A DNA stretch of 64,000 nucleotides from Streptomyces sp. QL37. GTDB lineage: Bacteria; Actinomycetota; Actinomycetes; Streptomycetales; Streptomycetaceae. Below are positions 8,058 through 16,898 of the stretch, one piece after another. How positions within the stretch are numbered: the stretch's first letter is position 1; every line of letters begins with the position of its first letter. A program made the position numbers and the translations under genes. The stretch covers positions 6,894,604-6,958,603 of the forward strand of contig NZ_PTJS01000001.1 of NCBI RefSeq assembly GCF_002941025.1. Reading direction: 5' to 3'. The notes under the pieces are model-generated. The model saw only the letters and a program-made list of their open reading frames with translations. It was not told the DNA's origin and ran no database searches.

Positions 8058-8246
8058 TCAGGCGGCACGCCTGTGCCGGGCCGGACCGGTCAGCGGGAGT
8101 GCCGCCGTCAGCAAGCCGAGTGCGGCAGCCGCAGGCTGCTCACCGACCCACGGGGTGGCCGCGACGATGACGATGACGACGACGACCAACCGGTTCCGGT
8201 GATCCCTGAGCCCGTCCAGCGGGTACCTGCGCGGTGCGAGTGTCAT
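8058..8246 (-). CDS. small membrane protein, function unknown
   Basis: The product is 62 residues: a basic N-terminus (MTLAPRRYPLDGLRDHRNR), a very hydrophobic helix (VVVVIVIVAA), a second hydrophobic stretch and a basic tail. ATG 8246 has a good ribosome site (AAGGGGAAAG) upstream. About 55 bp before the start lies a promoter-like module (8301-8356), which recurs in front of the 6C-like RNA gene next door. I do not recognise the family. Confidence 0.55.
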   Translation of the reverse strand: MTLAPRRYPLDGLRDHRNRLVVVVIVIVAATPWVGEQPAAAALGLLTAALPLTGPARHRRAA

Positions 8247-8300
8247 GTGACTTTCCCCTTCGCTGTGGCGTTGGGGGTTGGCGCCAGCCCGGCGACAACC

Positions 8301-8356
8301 ATGCCACGGGGACCCGACGACGGTGCACCGGAACATCTTGATCGATCTGAGCTTTT
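8301..8356 (-). promoter_or_regulatory. promoter-like module, copy 1 (upstream of small membrane protein gene)
   Basis: Read on the minus strand, this block holds GCTCAG, then TC-ATCA, GTTC, the palindrome GGTGCACC with G after it, a 12-nt spacer and CCGTGGCAT. The same parts with the same GGTGCACCG-N12-CCGTGGCAT spacing occur at 8550-8605. It lies where a promoter for the gene at 8058-8246 should be. CATGGT is a weak -10 candidate. Confidence 0.5.
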
Positions 8357-8392
8357 CCCGCGCTTTGCGGCAGGCGCTGACCGGCGGAGGCA

Positions 8393-8540
8393 GAAGAAAG
8401 GCCCGTCGGTGAGCCGACGGGCCCGCACACGAGGCCGAGGCCCCGTGCGACGCATCCCCGCCGGAGAATGGCGACGCCGAGCAGCCACGGGGGGAGCTGC
8501 CCGGCGTCGGTCCGTCGCTCCGACGGGGGATGCGGAGCGC
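8393..8540 (-). ncRNA. 6C-like small RNA
   Basis: The minus strand carries no credible gene here but folds clearly. Hairpin 1 (8539-8516) has a 7-bp stem and the 10-nt loop CATCCCCCGT. Hairpin 2 (8508-8473) has a 13-bp stem with one G-U pair and the 10-nt loop TCCCCCCGTG. A terminator stem GCCCGTCGG/CCGACGGGC (8423-8400) is followed by CTTTCTT. Two adjacent hairpins with C-rich loops plus a terminator are the defining picture of 6C RNA, an actinobacterial small RNA class (B11/6C in mycobacteria) that acts on mRNAs by its C-rich loops. One loop has six C and the other five. The class assignment is from memory of the motif. Confidence 0.7.
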
Positions 8541-8549
8541 ACCCGAAGT

Positions 8550-8605
8550 ATGCCACGGAGGTCAGGGTCCGGTGCACCGAACGGCGTGATTGAACTGAGC
8601 TTCTT
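8550..8605 (-). promoter_or_regulatory. promoter-like module, copy 2 (upstream of 6C-like RNA)
   Basis: On the minus strand it reads GCTCAG, TCAATCA, GTTC, GGTGCACCG, 12 nt, CCGTGGCATACT, then the first hairpin of the RNA about 7 nt further. CATACT (8552-8547) fits a -10 box and predicts an RNA start at about 8540, right at hairpin 1. The arrangement matches copy 1 at 8301-8356, offset by 249 bp. Confidence 0.55.
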
Positions 8606-8629
8606 TTGAGCTTCGCAGAGCGCTTCCGC

Positions 8630-9016
8630 TCAGCCCGCGGGCCGCGGACCGGCCCCGTGGCCGGCCGGCCCGGGATCCGTGACCGGCTCCGGAGCGGGCT
8701 CCGCCGTACCTGCCGCAGAGGCCGTGCCGAGAGCGGTCCGCATCGGTGCGGGCACGAACGTCGTAGGAAGCGAAGGGGCGTTCTCGCGACCGGCGTTGGC
8801 GATGACGACCGCGACATAAGGAAGCAGGACGCCCAGTGCGAGCGCCACCACGGCCACATGCCTCTCGACATTCCACAGGGTCGTGGCCAGCACCACGGAG
8901 ACGGTGCGCACGGACATCGAGATGATGTAGCGCCGCTGGCGGCCCCGCACATCGTCGGCAAGTCCCTGGCGGGCGCCGGTGATCCGGAAGACCTCCGTAC
9001 CGCTCTGCTTCCGCAT
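8630..9016 (-). CDS. DUF3099 membrane protein
   Basis: The product is 128 residues. The N-terminal half has the DUF3099 pattern: EVFRITGARQGLADDVRGRQRRY, then two hydrophobic helices (about residues 33-50 and 53-72). A Pro/Ala-rich disordered tail follows. Such proteins are common in actinobacteria and their role is unknown. The ribosome site is weak (GGTGGTGG), so the start is not certain. The gene lies upstream of the 6C-like RNA on the same strand. Confidence 0.75.
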   Translation of the reverse strand: MRKQSGTEVFRITGARQGLADDVRGRQRRYIISMSVRTVSVVLATTLWNVERHVAVVALALGVLLPYVAVVIANAGRENAPSLPTTFVPAPMRTALGTASAAGTAEPAPEPVTDPGPAGHGAGPRPAG

Positions 9017-9228
9017 CGTAATTCCACCACCAGATCTCTGTGCCGGACTTCCCCGGACGGTGCGCTCCTACGGTACGCCCGGTGTCCGCCTCCTTCGAGA
9101 CCGGGGCGAGTCCCGTACGACCGGGTCCGGACCGCGCTCCCACGTACGGCCCTGTCCGGCATGCGGCGTACGTCCGGTGGGCCGAGACTGGGCGGACGTG
9201 CGCACACCGCGCCGCACGAGGAGGCGAT

Positions 9229-9513
9229 ATGAGCTGGTTGTGGGCAATCATCGTAGGTCTGGTGCTCGGTGTGATCGCCCGGGCGATCCTCCCGGGGAAG
9301 CAGGACATCCCCCTCTGGCTGACGGTGGTGTTCGGCATCCTCGGCAGCATCCTCGGCAACGCCGTGGCGACGTGGATCGGGGTCAACGACACCAAGGGGA
9401 TCGACTGGATCCGCCATGTGCTGCAGCTGATCGGTGCCGTGGTCGTCGTCGGCGTCGGCGACATGGTCTGGCAGTCGATCAGAGGCAAACGGGGCAACAG
9501 GCAGCGAACCTGA
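9229..9513 (+). CDS. GlsB/YeaQ/YmgE family small membrane protein
   Basis: This 94-residue protein has three hydrophobic helices and the family pattern: MSWLWAIIVGLVLGVIAR, then LPGKQDIPLWLTVVFGILGSILG. It is extended by a loop and a third helix (IRHVLQLIGAVVVVGVGD). The family (transglycosylase-associated) is linked to general stress in several bacteria, with no proven activity. ATG 9229 follows the ribosome site CGAGGAGG closely. It is a single-gene unit ending at the terminator at 9525-9575, shared with tyrS from the other side. Confidence 0.85.
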   Translation: MSWLWAIIVGLVLGVIARAILPGKQDIPLWLTVVFGILGSILGNAVATWIGVNDTKGIDWIRHVLQLIGAVVVVGVGDMVWQSIRGKRGNRQRT

Positions 9514-9524
9514 TCCCCGCGTGA

Positions 9525-9575
9525 CACAGCACCGCGGCCGGCCACGCCTCACGCGTGACCGGCCGCGGTGCTGTG
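9525..9575. terminator. bidirectional terminator between glsB-like gene and tyrS
   Basis: A perfect 17-bp stem (CACAGCACCGCGGCCGG and its complement) with a 17-nt loop sits 11 bp after both convergent genes. Confidence 0.8.
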
Positions 9576-9585
9576 CTCGTCGGCG

Positions 9586-10854
9586 TCAGCCCGCGGTGAC
9601 CTCGACGGCGGCCAGGTTCTTCTTGCCGCGGCGCAGGACCAGCCAGCGCCCGTGCAGCAGCTCCTCGTGTGCCGGAGCGCTCTCGCCGTCGGTGACCTTC
9701 GCGTTGTTCACGTAGGCCCCGCCCTCCTTGACCGTGCGGCGGGCGGCCGACTTGCTGGCGGAGAGCCCGACCTCGACCAGGAGGTCCACCACCGGGCCCA
9801 GCTCGGTGACCCGGGCGTGCGGCACCTCGGACAGGGCGGCGCTCAGCGTCGCCTCGTCCAGCTCGCCGAGCTCACCCTGGCCGAACAGCGCCTTCGACGC
9901 CGCGATGACCGCCGCGCACTGCTCACCGCCGTGCACGAGCGTCGTCAGCTCCTCGGCCAGCGACCGCTGCGCCGAGCGTGCCTGCGGACGCTCCTCGGTG
10001 AGCTTCTCCAGCTCGTCGAGCTCCTCGCGGCTCTTGAAGCTGAGGATGCGCATGTACGTGGAGATGTCCCGGTCGTCCACATTCAGCCAGAACTGGTAGA
10101 ACGCGTACGGCGTCGTCATCTCCGGGTCGAGCCAGACGGCCCCGCTCTCGGACTTGCCGAACTTGGTGCCGTCGGCCTTCACCATCAGCGGTGTCGCCAG
10201 CGCGTGCACGGCGGCACCCGGCTCCAGGCGGTGGATCAGGTCGATCCCCGCCGTGAGGTTGCCCCACTGGTCGCTGCCGCCCTGCTGGAGGGTGCAGCCG
10301 TAGCGCCGGTACAGCTCCAGGTAGTCCATGCCCTGGAGGAGCTGGTAGCTGAACTCCGTGTAGCTGATGCCCTCCTGCGACTCCAGCCGGCGGGCCACCG
10401 AGTCCTTGGTGAGCATCTTGTTGACCCGGAAGTGCTTGCCGATGTCCCGGAGGAACTCGATCGCGGAGAGGCCCGCGGTCCAGTCCAGGTTGTTCACCAT
10501 CGTGGCGGCGTTCGGACCCTCGAAGGTGAGGAAGGGCTCGATCTGCCCGCGCAGCCGCTGGACCCACGCGGCGATGGTCTCCGGGTCGTTCAGCGTGCGC
10601 TCCGCGGTCGGCCGCGGGTCACCGATCTGGCCGGTCGCCCCGCCGACCAGGGCGAGCGGCTTCAGCCCGGCGAGCTGGAGCCGCCGCATGGTGAGCACCT
10701 GCACCAGATGGCCCACGTGCAGACTCGCCGCGGTCGGGTCGAAACCGCAATAGAAGGTGACCGGGCCGTCCGCGAGAGCCTTGCGCAGTGCGGCCTCGTC
10801 GGTGGACTGGGCGAACAGCCCGCGCCACTTCAGCTCGTCGACGATGTCCGTCAC
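9586..10854 (-). CDS. tyrS: tyrosyl-tRNA synthetase
   Basis: This 422-residue class I aminoacyl-tRNA synthetase charges tRNA-Tyr in the cytoplasm. The HIGH-type motif is HVGH at residues 46-49, the KMSKS-type motif is KFGKS at 231-235, and GGSDQWGN near 192 is the tyrosine/tRNA site. The C-terminal 70 residues form an S4 RNA-binding domain ([20 protein letters not shown]). It follows tldD and tldE on the same strand with a 52-bp gap. I saw no T-box leader. Confidence 0.96.
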   Translation of the reverse strand: MTDIVDELKWRGLFAQSTDEAALRKALADGPVTFYCGFDPTAASLHVGHLVQVLTMRRLQLAGLKPLALVGGATGQIGDPRPTAERTLNDPETIAAWVQRLRGQIEPFLTFEGPNAATMVNNLDWTAGLSAIEFLRDIGKHFRVNKMLTKDSVARRLESQEGISYTEFSYQLLQGMDYLELYRRYGCTLQQGGSDQWGNLTAGIDLIHRLEPGAAVHALATPLMVKADGTKFGKSESGAVWLDPEMTTPYAFYQFWLNVDDRDISTYMRILSFKSREELDELEKLTEERPQARSAQRSLAEELTTLVHGGEQCAAVIAASKALFGQGELGELDEATLSAALSEVPHARVTELGPVVDLLVEVGLSASKSAARRTVKEGGAYVNNAKVTDGESAPAHEELLHGRWLVLRRGKKNLAAVEVTAG

Positions 10855-10906
10855 GGTCGTTTTCTCCTTGCAGGGTTCGATTGGTTGTCCGGTCAGTCTA
10901 TGGGGG

Positions 10907-12301
10907 TCATACGCCCCGGCTGACCGAGCTCATGTGGAAGTCGGGGATGCGCAGCGCGGGCATCGCGGCCCGGGTGAAGTAGTCGCCCCACTCGCGCGGC
11001 AGCGTCCTCTCCGTGCGGCCCGCCTCCGACGCCCGGGACAGCAGCCCGACCGGCGACTCGTTGAACCGGAAGTTGTTGACCTCGCCGAGGACCTCCCCGT
11101 CCTCCACGAGATAGACCCCGTCCCTGGTCAGGCCGGTCAGCAGCAGGGTGGCGGGATCCACCTCCCGGATGTACCAGAGGCAGGTCAGCAGCAGGGCCCG
11201 GCCGGTCGTCGCGGCCACCATCTCCTCCAGGGACCGCTCACCCCCGCCGTCCAGGACGAGGTTGTCCATCGAGGGGGCCACGGGCAGGCCCGTCAGCCCC
11301 GCGGAGTGCCGGGTCGTGGTCAGCCGCTCCAGCCTGCCGTCCTTGATCCACTCGGTCGGGGCCAGCGGCAGCCCGTTGTCGAAGACCGAGGAACCGTCCC
11401 CCGACGCGTGCGCGATCACGAAGGGGGCCGACTCCAGCCCCGGGGCGTGCGGGTCGCTGCGCAGGGTCAGCGGCAGCTCGGAGAGCGTCTCGCCGATCCT
11501 CGTACCGCCACCGGGCCGGGAGAAGACCGTCCGGCCCTCCGCGGCGTCCCGGGCGCCCGCCGACCAGTACTGGTAGATCAGCAGGTCGGCCACCGCGGTC
11601 GGCGGCAGCAGCGTCTCGTAGCGCCCGGCCGGCAGCTCGATCCTGCGCTCCGCCCAGCCGAGGCGCTGCGCCAGCTCCGCGTCCAGGGCCGCCGGGTCGA
11701 CGTCCTTGAAGTCCCGGGTGGCCCTGCCCGCCCAGGCGGAACGGGTCCGGTCCGGGGACTTGGCGTTCAGCTCCAGCGTCCCGTTCGGCTGGTCGTGGCG
11801 CAGCCGCAGCCCCGTCGACGTACCCAGATACGTCGAGTTCAGCTGGTGGTGGGCGAAGCCGTACAGCTCACGGCCGCCCGAGCGGGCCCGCGCGAAGGCG
11901 TCGCCCAGCGCCGGGGCGAAGTCGGCGAAGACGTCGGAGCCGGTCTCGGCCGGCGGCTCGGTGAAGTCGGCGGACACCGGTACCCCGGACACCAGCGGCT
12001 GCGCGTCCTCGGCCGGACCGGCACCACGCGCGGCGGCCTCGGCGGCCCGCACCAGCGGTTCCAGGTCGTCGGCCGTGACCGCCGAGCGGGACACCACACC
12101 CGAAGCGGTCCCCTCCGCGCCGTCCACGGTCGCGATCACGGTCAGGGTCCGCCCCCGCGTCACCCCGTTCGTGGTGAGCGCGTTGCCGGCCCAGCGCAGA
12201 TTGGCGGAGGAGCTCTCGTCCGCCACGACCACGCAGCCGTCGGCGGTGGACAGCTCCAGTGCGCGCTCTACGATCTCGTACGGCTTGCTGACGCGGCTCA
12301 T
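10907..12301 (-). CDS. tldE: TldE/PmbA-type metalloprotease subunit
   Basis: The product is 464 residues. It has the N-terminal PmbA/TldA domain ([27 protein letters not shown]) and the C-terminal peptidase U62-like domain, but no HExxxH motif, as expected for the non-catalytic partner. TldD and TldE form a heteromeric protease that trims unfolded peptides and the leaders of some ribosomal peptides. ATG 12301 overlaps the tldD stop by 4 bp, so the subunits are translated together. No precursor peptide gene is visible nearby. Confidence 0.9.
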   Translation of the reverse strand: MSRVSKPYEIVERALELSTADGCVVVADESSSANLRWAGNALTTNGVTRGRTLTVIATVDGAEGTASGVVSRSAVTADDLEPLVRAAEAAARGAGPAEDAQPLVSGVPVSADFTEPPAETGSDVFADFAPALGDAFARARSGGRELYGFAHHQLNSTYLGTSTGLRLRHDQPNGTLELNAKSPDRTRSAWAGRATRDFKDVDPAALDAELAQRLGWAERRIELPAGRYETLLPPTAVADLLIYQYWSAGARDAAEGRTVFSRPGGGTRIGETLSELPLTLRSDPHAPGLESAPFVIAHASGDGSSVFDNGLPLAPTEWIKDGRLERLTTTRHSAGLTGLPVAPSMDNLVLDGGGERSLEEMVAATTGRALLLTCLWYIREVDPATLLLTGLTRDGVYLVEDGEVLGEVNNFRFNESPVGLLSRASEAGRTERTLPREWGDYFTRAAMPALRIPDFHMSSVSRGV

Positions 12302-13821
12302 CGCCCGGCCTCCTGCGTCGTGTTGAGGATGTTCACGCCTCGGAAGAGGGCGGAGGGGCAGCCGTGCGAGACGGCCGCGACCTGACCCGGCTGGGCCTTG
12401 CCGCAGTTGAACGCGCCGCCCAGGACGTAGGTCTGCGGGCCGCCGACCTTCTCCATCGAGCCCCAGAAGTCCGTCGTCGTCGCCTGGTAGGCCACGTCCC
12501 GCAGCTGGCCCGCCAGCCGGCCGTTCTCGATCCTGAAGAACCGCTGCCCGGTGAACTGGAAGTTGTAGCGCTGCATGTCGATCGACCAGGACCGGTCGCC
12601 GACCACGTAGATCCCGCGCTCCACCCCGCCGATCAGGTCCTCCGTGGAGAGCCCGCCCGGATCCGGCCGCAGCGAGACGTTCGCCATGCGCTGCACGGGG
12701 ACGTGCTCCGGGGAGTCGGCGTACGCGCACCCGTTGGACCGGCCCAGGCCCGTCAGCTTCGCGATCCGCCGGTCCGTCTGGTAGCCCACCAGGGTCCCGT
12801 CCTTGACCAGGTCCCAGGACTGCGCCTCGACGCCCTCGTCGTCGTAGCCGACCGTCGCGAGCCCGTGCTCGGCGGTGCGGTCACCGGTCACGTTCATCAC
12901 GGGGGAGCCGTACGTCAGCTTCCCCAGCTGGTCGAAGGTCGCGAACGAGGTCCCCGCGTACGCCGCCTCGTAGCCCAGCGCCCGGTCGAGCTCGGTCGCG
13001 TGGCCGATCGACTCGTGGATGGTGAGCCAGAGATTGGACGGGTCGACCACCAGGTCGTACGTCCCCGCCTCCACGCTCGGCGCCCGCATCTTCTCGGCCA
13101 GCAGCCCCGGGATGCGCTCCAGTTCCGCGTCCCAGTCCCAGCCGGTGCCCGTGAGGTACTCCCAGCCCCGGCCGACCGGCGGAGCGATCGTCCGCATCGA
13201 GTCGAACTCACCGGTCGTACCGTCCACGGCCACCGCGGTCAGCTGCGGATGCACCCGCACCCGCTGCTGGGTGGTGACGGTGCCCGCCGTGTCCGCGTAG
13301 AACTTGTTCTCGTGGACCGTCATCAGCGAGGCGTCCACATGCGCCACCCCGTCGGCCCGCAGCAGCCGCGCGCTCCACTCGGCGAGCAGCCCCGCCTTCT
13401 CCGCGTCCGGCACGTCGAAGGGGTCCCGCTCGTACGCCGACACCCAGGTCCGCTCGCCGTGCACCGGCTCGTCCGCCAGCTCCACGCGCTCGTCGGAACC
13501 GGCCGCCGCGATCACCTTCGCGGACAGCTTGGCCATGGCGACCGCCTGCGAGGCCACCTTGGCCGCCGCGTCCATCGTCAGGTCCACCCCGGACGCGAAC
13601 CCCCAGGCCCCACCGTGCACCACCCGGACCGCGTATCCGGTGTCGGTGGTGTCCGACGTCCCGGAGGGCCGGGCGTCCCGCAGCCGCCAGGAGGCGCCGC
13701 GCACCCGCTCGAACCGGAAATCCGCGTGTACGGCGCCGAGCGCACGGGCGCGGGCGAGAGCCGCGTCGGCGAGGGCACGCAGCGGCAGGGCCAGGAACGA
13801 CTGATCTACCTCGTGGGCCAC
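12298..13821 (-). CDS. tldD: TldD zinc metalloprotease catalytic subunit
   Basis: This 507-residue subunit carries the zinc-binding helix HESIGH at residues 269-274, followed by ATELDRALGYE. Late glycine-rich strands are typical of peptidase U62. GTG 13821 is preceded by GGGGAGG, so the longer upstream frame is not used. The gene starts a leftward unit tldD-tldE, with tyrS downstream, and is divergent from fabG. Confidence 0.92.
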   Translation of the reverse strand: MAHEVDQSFLALPLRALADAALARARALGAVHADFRFERVRGASWRLRDARPSGTSDTTDTGYAVRVVHGGAWGFASGVDLTMDAAAKVASQAVAMAKLSAKVIAAAGSDERVELADEPVHGERTWVSAYERDPFDVPDAEKAGLLAEWSARLLRADGVAHVDASLMTVHENKFYADTAGTVTTQQRVRVHPQLTAVAVDGTTGEFDSMRTIAPPVGRGWEYLTGTGWDWDAELERIPGLLAEKMRAPSVEAGTYDLVVDPSNLWLTIHESIGHATELDRALGYEAAYAGTSFATFDQLGKLTYGSPVMNVTGDRTAEHGLATVGYDDEGVEAQSWDLVKDGTLVGYQTDRRIAKLTGLGRSNGCAYADSPEHVPVQRMANVSLRPDPGGLSTEDLIGGVERGIYVVGDRSWSIDMQRYNFQFTGQRFFRIENGRLAGQLRDVAYQATTTDFWGSMEKVGGPQTYVLGGAFNCGKAQPGQVAAVSHGCPSALFRGVNILNTTQEAGR

Positions 13822-14042
13822 GCGGGCCTCCCCTTCTCCACCTCTGAAAATGTCTCCGCAGTGAATCATGGGGGGTCGCGGCGCCCCCGTGCTCCGGTTT
13901 TACGTTGCCGTGTCCGGGCGGGACCGTTCTGTAGGGATCCAACAGTCGCGGCCCGGCGGCGCTGTCAGAGGCCGATTCCTTGGATGAGGGGTGGTACCGA
14001 TAGGTTTTCGATGTACCAGACCGCCAAGGAAAGGGTGATCCG
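13822..14042. promoter_or_regulatory. divergent promoter region between tldD and fabG
   Basis: The 221-bp gap feeds tldD leftward and fabG rightward. The segment TTGGAT (13980) to TAGGTT (14001) is a weak promoter candidate with a short 15-bp spacer. AAGGAAAGGG at 14026-14035 is the fabG ribosome site. Confidence 0.35.
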
Positions 14043-14762
14043 TTGAGCCGCTCGGTTCTCGTCACCGGAGGAAACCGGGGCATCGGCCTCGCCATCGCCC
14101 GCGCCTTCGCCGACAACGGCGACAAGGTGGCCGTCACCTACCGCTCCGGAGAGCCGCCGCAGGCGCTCACCGAGGCGGGTGTCCTCGCGGTCCGGTGCGA
14201 CATCACCGACACCGAGCAGGTGGAGCAGGCCTACAAGGAGATCGAGGAGAAGCACGGTCCCGTGGAGGTGCTGGTCGCCAACGCCGGTATCACCAAGGAC
14301 CAGTTGCTGATGCGGATGACCGAGGACGATTTCACGTCCGTGGTCGACACCAACCTCACCGGCACCTTCCGCGTCGTCAAGCGGGCCAACCGCGCGATGC
14401 TGCGCGCCAAGAAGGGCCGTGTCGTCCTCATCTCCTCCGTCGTCGGCCTCCTCGGCTCGGCCGGACAGGCCAACTACGCGGCCTCCAAGGCGGGCCTGGT
14501 CGGCTTCGCCCGGTCGCTGGCCCGTGAGCTCGGCTCACGGAACATCACGTTCAACGTCGTCGCACCCGGGTTCGTCGACACCGACATGACCCAGGCGCTC
14601 ACGGACGAGCAGCGCGAGGGCATCGTGTCGCAGGTGCCGCTCGGGCGTTACGCGCAGCCCGCCGAGATCGCCGCCGCGGTGCGCTTCCTCGCGTCCGACG
14701 ACGCGTCGTACATCACTGGAGCCGTCATTCCCGTTGACGGCGGATTGGGCATGGGTCACTGA
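14043..14762 (+). CDS. fabG: 3-oxoacyl-ACP reductase
   Basis: This short-chain reductase of 239 residues performs the NADPH-dependent ketoreduction step of fatty acid elongation. The cofactor motif GGNRGIG is at residues 9-15 and NAG at 80-82. The catalytic set is S132, Y145 and K149 (YAASK). The start is TTG 14043, supported by AAGGAAAGGG upstream and by conservation from the first residues. The next gene, an enoyl-ACP reductase, begins 5 bp after the stop, so the two successive reductases of the type II fatty acid synthase are co-transcribed. Confidence 0.94.
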   Translation: MSRSVLVTGGNRGIGLAIARAFADNGDKVAVTYRSGEPPQALTEAGVLAVRCDITDTEQVEQAYKEIEEKHGPVEVLVANAGITKDQLLMRMTEDDFTSVVDTNLTGTFRVVKRANRAMLRAKKGRVVLISSVVGLLGSAGQANYAASKAGLVGFARSLARELGSRNITFNVVAPGFVDTDMTQALTDEQREGIVSQVPLGRYAQPAEIAAAVRFLASDDASYITGAVIPVDGGLGMGH

Positions 14763-14767
14763 TCACC

Positions 14768-15535
14768 ATGAGCGGAATTCTCGACGGCAAGCGCATCCTC
14801 ATCACGGGTGTGCTGATGGAGTCGTCCATCGCTTTCCACGCCGCGAAGGTGGCCCAGGAGCAGGGCGCCGAGGTCATCCTCACGGCCTTCCCCCGGCCGA
14901 CGCTGACCGAGCGCATCGCCAAGAAGCTCCCGAAGCCCGCCAAGGTCATCGAGCTGGACGTGACCAACCAGGAGCACCTGGACCGGCTCGCCGGTCTGGT
15001 GCGCGAGGAGCTCGGCTCCCTGGACGGCGTCGTCCATTCCATCGGCTTCGCGCCGCAGGACGCGCTCGGCGGCAACTTCCTCAACACGCCGTTCGAGTCC
15101 GTCGCCACCGCGATGCACGTCTCGGCGTTCTCCCTGAAGTCTCTGGCCATGGCCTGCAAGCCGCTGATGAGTGAGGGCGGCTCGATCGTCGGCCTCACCT
15201 TCGACGCCCAGTACGCCTGGCCGCAGTACGACTGGATGGGCCCGGCCAAGGCCGCGCTGGAGGCCACCTCCCGCTACCTCGCCCGCGACCTGGGCAAGGA
15301 CGGGTTGCGCTGCAACCTGATCTCCGCAGGACCGCTCCGTTCCATGGCCGCCAAGTCCATCCCGGGCTTCGAGGAGCTGGCCGACGTCTGGAACACCCGC
15401 GCCCCGCTGGCCTGGGACATGAACGACCCGGAGCCGGCCGGCCGCAGCATCGTCGCCCTGCTCTCCGACTTCTTCCCGCGCACGACGGGCGAGATCATCC
15501 ACGTCGACAGCGGCGTGCACATGATGGGCGCCTGA
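14768..15535 (+). CDS. fabI: enoyl-ACP reductase (FabI/InhA type)
   Basis: The 255-residue NADH-dependent enoyl reductase completes each elongation cycle of fatty acid synthesis. It has the FabI/InhA-type N-terminus (GKRILITGVLMESSIAFHAA) and the spaced catalytic pair Y154 and K161 (Y-x6-K). FDAQ near residue 146 occupies the place of the InhA active-site loop. It resembles the actinobacterial InhA branch, the isoniazid and triclosan target class. It lies 5 bp after fabG and ends at a strong terminator. Confidence 0.93.
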   Translation: MSGILDGKRILITGVLMESSIAFHAAKVAQEQGAEVILTAFPRPTLTERIAKKLPKPAKVIELDVTNQEHLDRLAGLVREELGSLDGVVHSIGFAPQDALGGNFLNTPFESVATAMHVSAFSLKSLAMACKPLMSEGGSIVGLTFDAQYAWPQYDWMGPAKAALEATSRYLARDLGKDGLRCNLISAGPLRSMAAKSIPGFEELADVWNTRAPLAWDMNDPEPAGRSIVALLSDFFPRTTGEIIHVDSGVHMMGA

Positions 15536-15552
15536 CCCGCCCACGCCTCACC

Positions 15553-15591
15553 GACGGCCGCGCACCCCCTGCGAGGGGGTCCGCGGCCGTC
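15553..15591 (+). terminator. terminator after fabG-fabI
   Basis: The stem GACGGCCGCG-CACCCCCT pairs with AGGGGGT-CCGCGGCCGTC around the loop GCG, 17 nt after the fabI stop. Confidence 0.75.
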
Positions 15592-15697
15592 GCGCGTGTC
15601 GTCCGCCCCTCCCGGCGCTCAAGTCGAAAAGATGGCCGTTCCACCGCAGAATGTGGTGGAACCGGACTTTTGGTCAGGCTGTGGGGAGGAGATCGTT

Positions 15698-16066
15698 GTG
15701 CGCTCCACACGTCGCCGAACCTGGGCGCTGCTCGCAGCGGCGGCCGTGGTCGCGGGGCTCCTGGCCCCGGTGGCCGTCAGCGCGGCCAACCGGGCGGGCA
15801 GCGGTGCGGCCGCACCCCTCGCACCGGAACCGGAGCCCTCGGGCGCCGAATGCCGTACGTCGGTCGAGGGGTCCCGGGTGGTCGCCTACTGCCACAACCC
15901 GTACCCCACGACCGATCTCGTCCAGCTCCACACCGAGTGCGCGCGCTGGTGGGACGTCGACGCCGACGGCGGGGCCGTCGCCGTGCAGCCGGGCCGGACG
16001 GTCAAGCTCGAGGACCGCTGCTGGAAAGAGGTCGGCTCGGCCTGGGTCAGCCACTCCGTGTCCTGA
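15698..16066 (+). CDS. secreted small protein, function unknown
   Basis: The product is 122 residues. A basic start (RSTRRRTW) and a hydrophobic core (LLAAAAVVAGLLAPVAVSA) make a clear signal peptide, probably twin-arginine-like or Sec. The mature part holds four cysteines (in AECRTS, AYCHNP, HTECARWW and EDRCWKE), likely two disulfides, and ends in WVSHSVS. GTG 15698 is preceded by GGGGAGGAGAT. I recognise it only as a Streptomyces-type hypothetical exported protein. Confidence 0.75.
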   Translation: MRSTRRRTWALLAAAAVVAGLLAPVAVSAANRAGSGAAAPLAPEPEPSGAECRTSVEGSRVVAYCHNPYPTTDLVQLHTECARWWDVDADGGAVAVQPGRTVKLEDRCWKEVGSAWVSHSVS

Positions 16067-16081
16067 CAGGGACGGGGGAGC

Positions 16082-16756
16082 TCAGACCCGCTCCCGCAGG
16101 CAGTCCAGCGCGTGGGCCGCCGCCTCGGCGGCGGCCGTCTCCGCGTCCCCCGCCCGGATCGCCTCGACGAGCCGCGCGTGGTCCATGAGTTCCTGCGGCC
16201 CGAGCTTCGAGCCCACGTCGTCGCGCAGGTAGTCACGGAGCAGGTCGTTCAGGTCGGCGTAGAGCTCGGTCAGTACGTCGTTGTGCGAGGCCGCGACCAC
16301 GGCGAGGTGCAGTGTCGCGTCGGCGGCCACGAAGGCCTCCGTGTCCCCGGACGCCCAGGTCTCCTCGCGCCGCACCATCAGCGCGTCCAGCTGCCGCAGA
16401 TCCCGGTCCGTGCGGCGCAGGGCGGCGAGCCGGGCGGCCGAGGACTCCAGCGTGGAGCGCAGCTCGGCGACGTGCCGGGGGTCGGCGTCCGCGAACCTGC
16501 GGTGCATCACCCCGGCCAGCTCACTGGTCGCCACCACATAGGTGCCGGAGCCCTGGCGGATGTCCAGCAGCCCGTTGTGCGCCAGGGCGCGCACCGCTTC
16601 TCGCACCGTGTTGCGGGCGACCCCGAGCTGCTCGACAAGCTCGGGCTCGGTCGGGATCCGTGAGCCCACGGGCCACTCGCCCGAGGTGATCTGGTTCCTC
16701 AGCTGGGCAATCACCTGGTCGGCGAGAGCCGAACGCCGCGTGGACGTCAGCGCCAT
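16082..16756 (-). CDS. FadR-type GntR transcriptional regulator
   Basis: The 224-residue regulator has an N-terminal winged helix-turn-helix (IPTEPELVEQLGVARNTVREAVRAL at about 33-57, then LLDIRQGSGTYV). The C-terminal part is a helical FCD ligand domain with metal-binding type histidines (for example DATLHLAVVAASHN). It is divergent from an MFS exporter gene, whose promoter contains the palindrome ATCAT-CCC-ATGAT. By position it probably represses that transporter in response to a small acid or similar ligand. Confidence 0.9.
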   Translation of the reverse strand: MALTSTRRSALADQVIAQLRNQITSGEWPVGSRIPTEPELVEQLGVARNTVREAVRALAHNGLLDIRQGSGTYVVATSELAGVMHRRFADADPRHVAELRSTLESSAARLAALRRTDRDLRQLDALMVRREETWASGDTEAFVAADATLHLAVVAASHNDVLTELYADLNDLLRDYLRDDVGSKLGPQELMDHARLVEAIRAGDAETAAAEAAAHALDCLRERV

Positions 16757-16860
16757 GGTGCTCCTTGCTCATGTTCCGGAGCGGGTGGTCCGGAAAGGTG
16801 GTCCGGGAGGTGCGGGCCCGTCGGATCGTCGGTCCGATTGTCCCAGGAAGAGAATCGGAG

Positions 16861-16898
16861 TGGACAGTCAATCATCCCATGATTCTATGATGGGTCTC
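16861..16898 (+). promoter_or_regulatory. leaderless promoter with embedded operator for the MFS gene
   Basis: TGGACA (16861-16866) and TATGAT (16886-16891), 19 bp apart, form -35 and -10 boxes. Seven nt after TATGAT comes ATG 16899, so the mRNA probably starts at the start codon. The palindrome ATCAT-CCC-ATGAT (16871-16883) lies between the boxes, the ideal place for repression by the divergent GntR protein. Confidence 0.6.
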
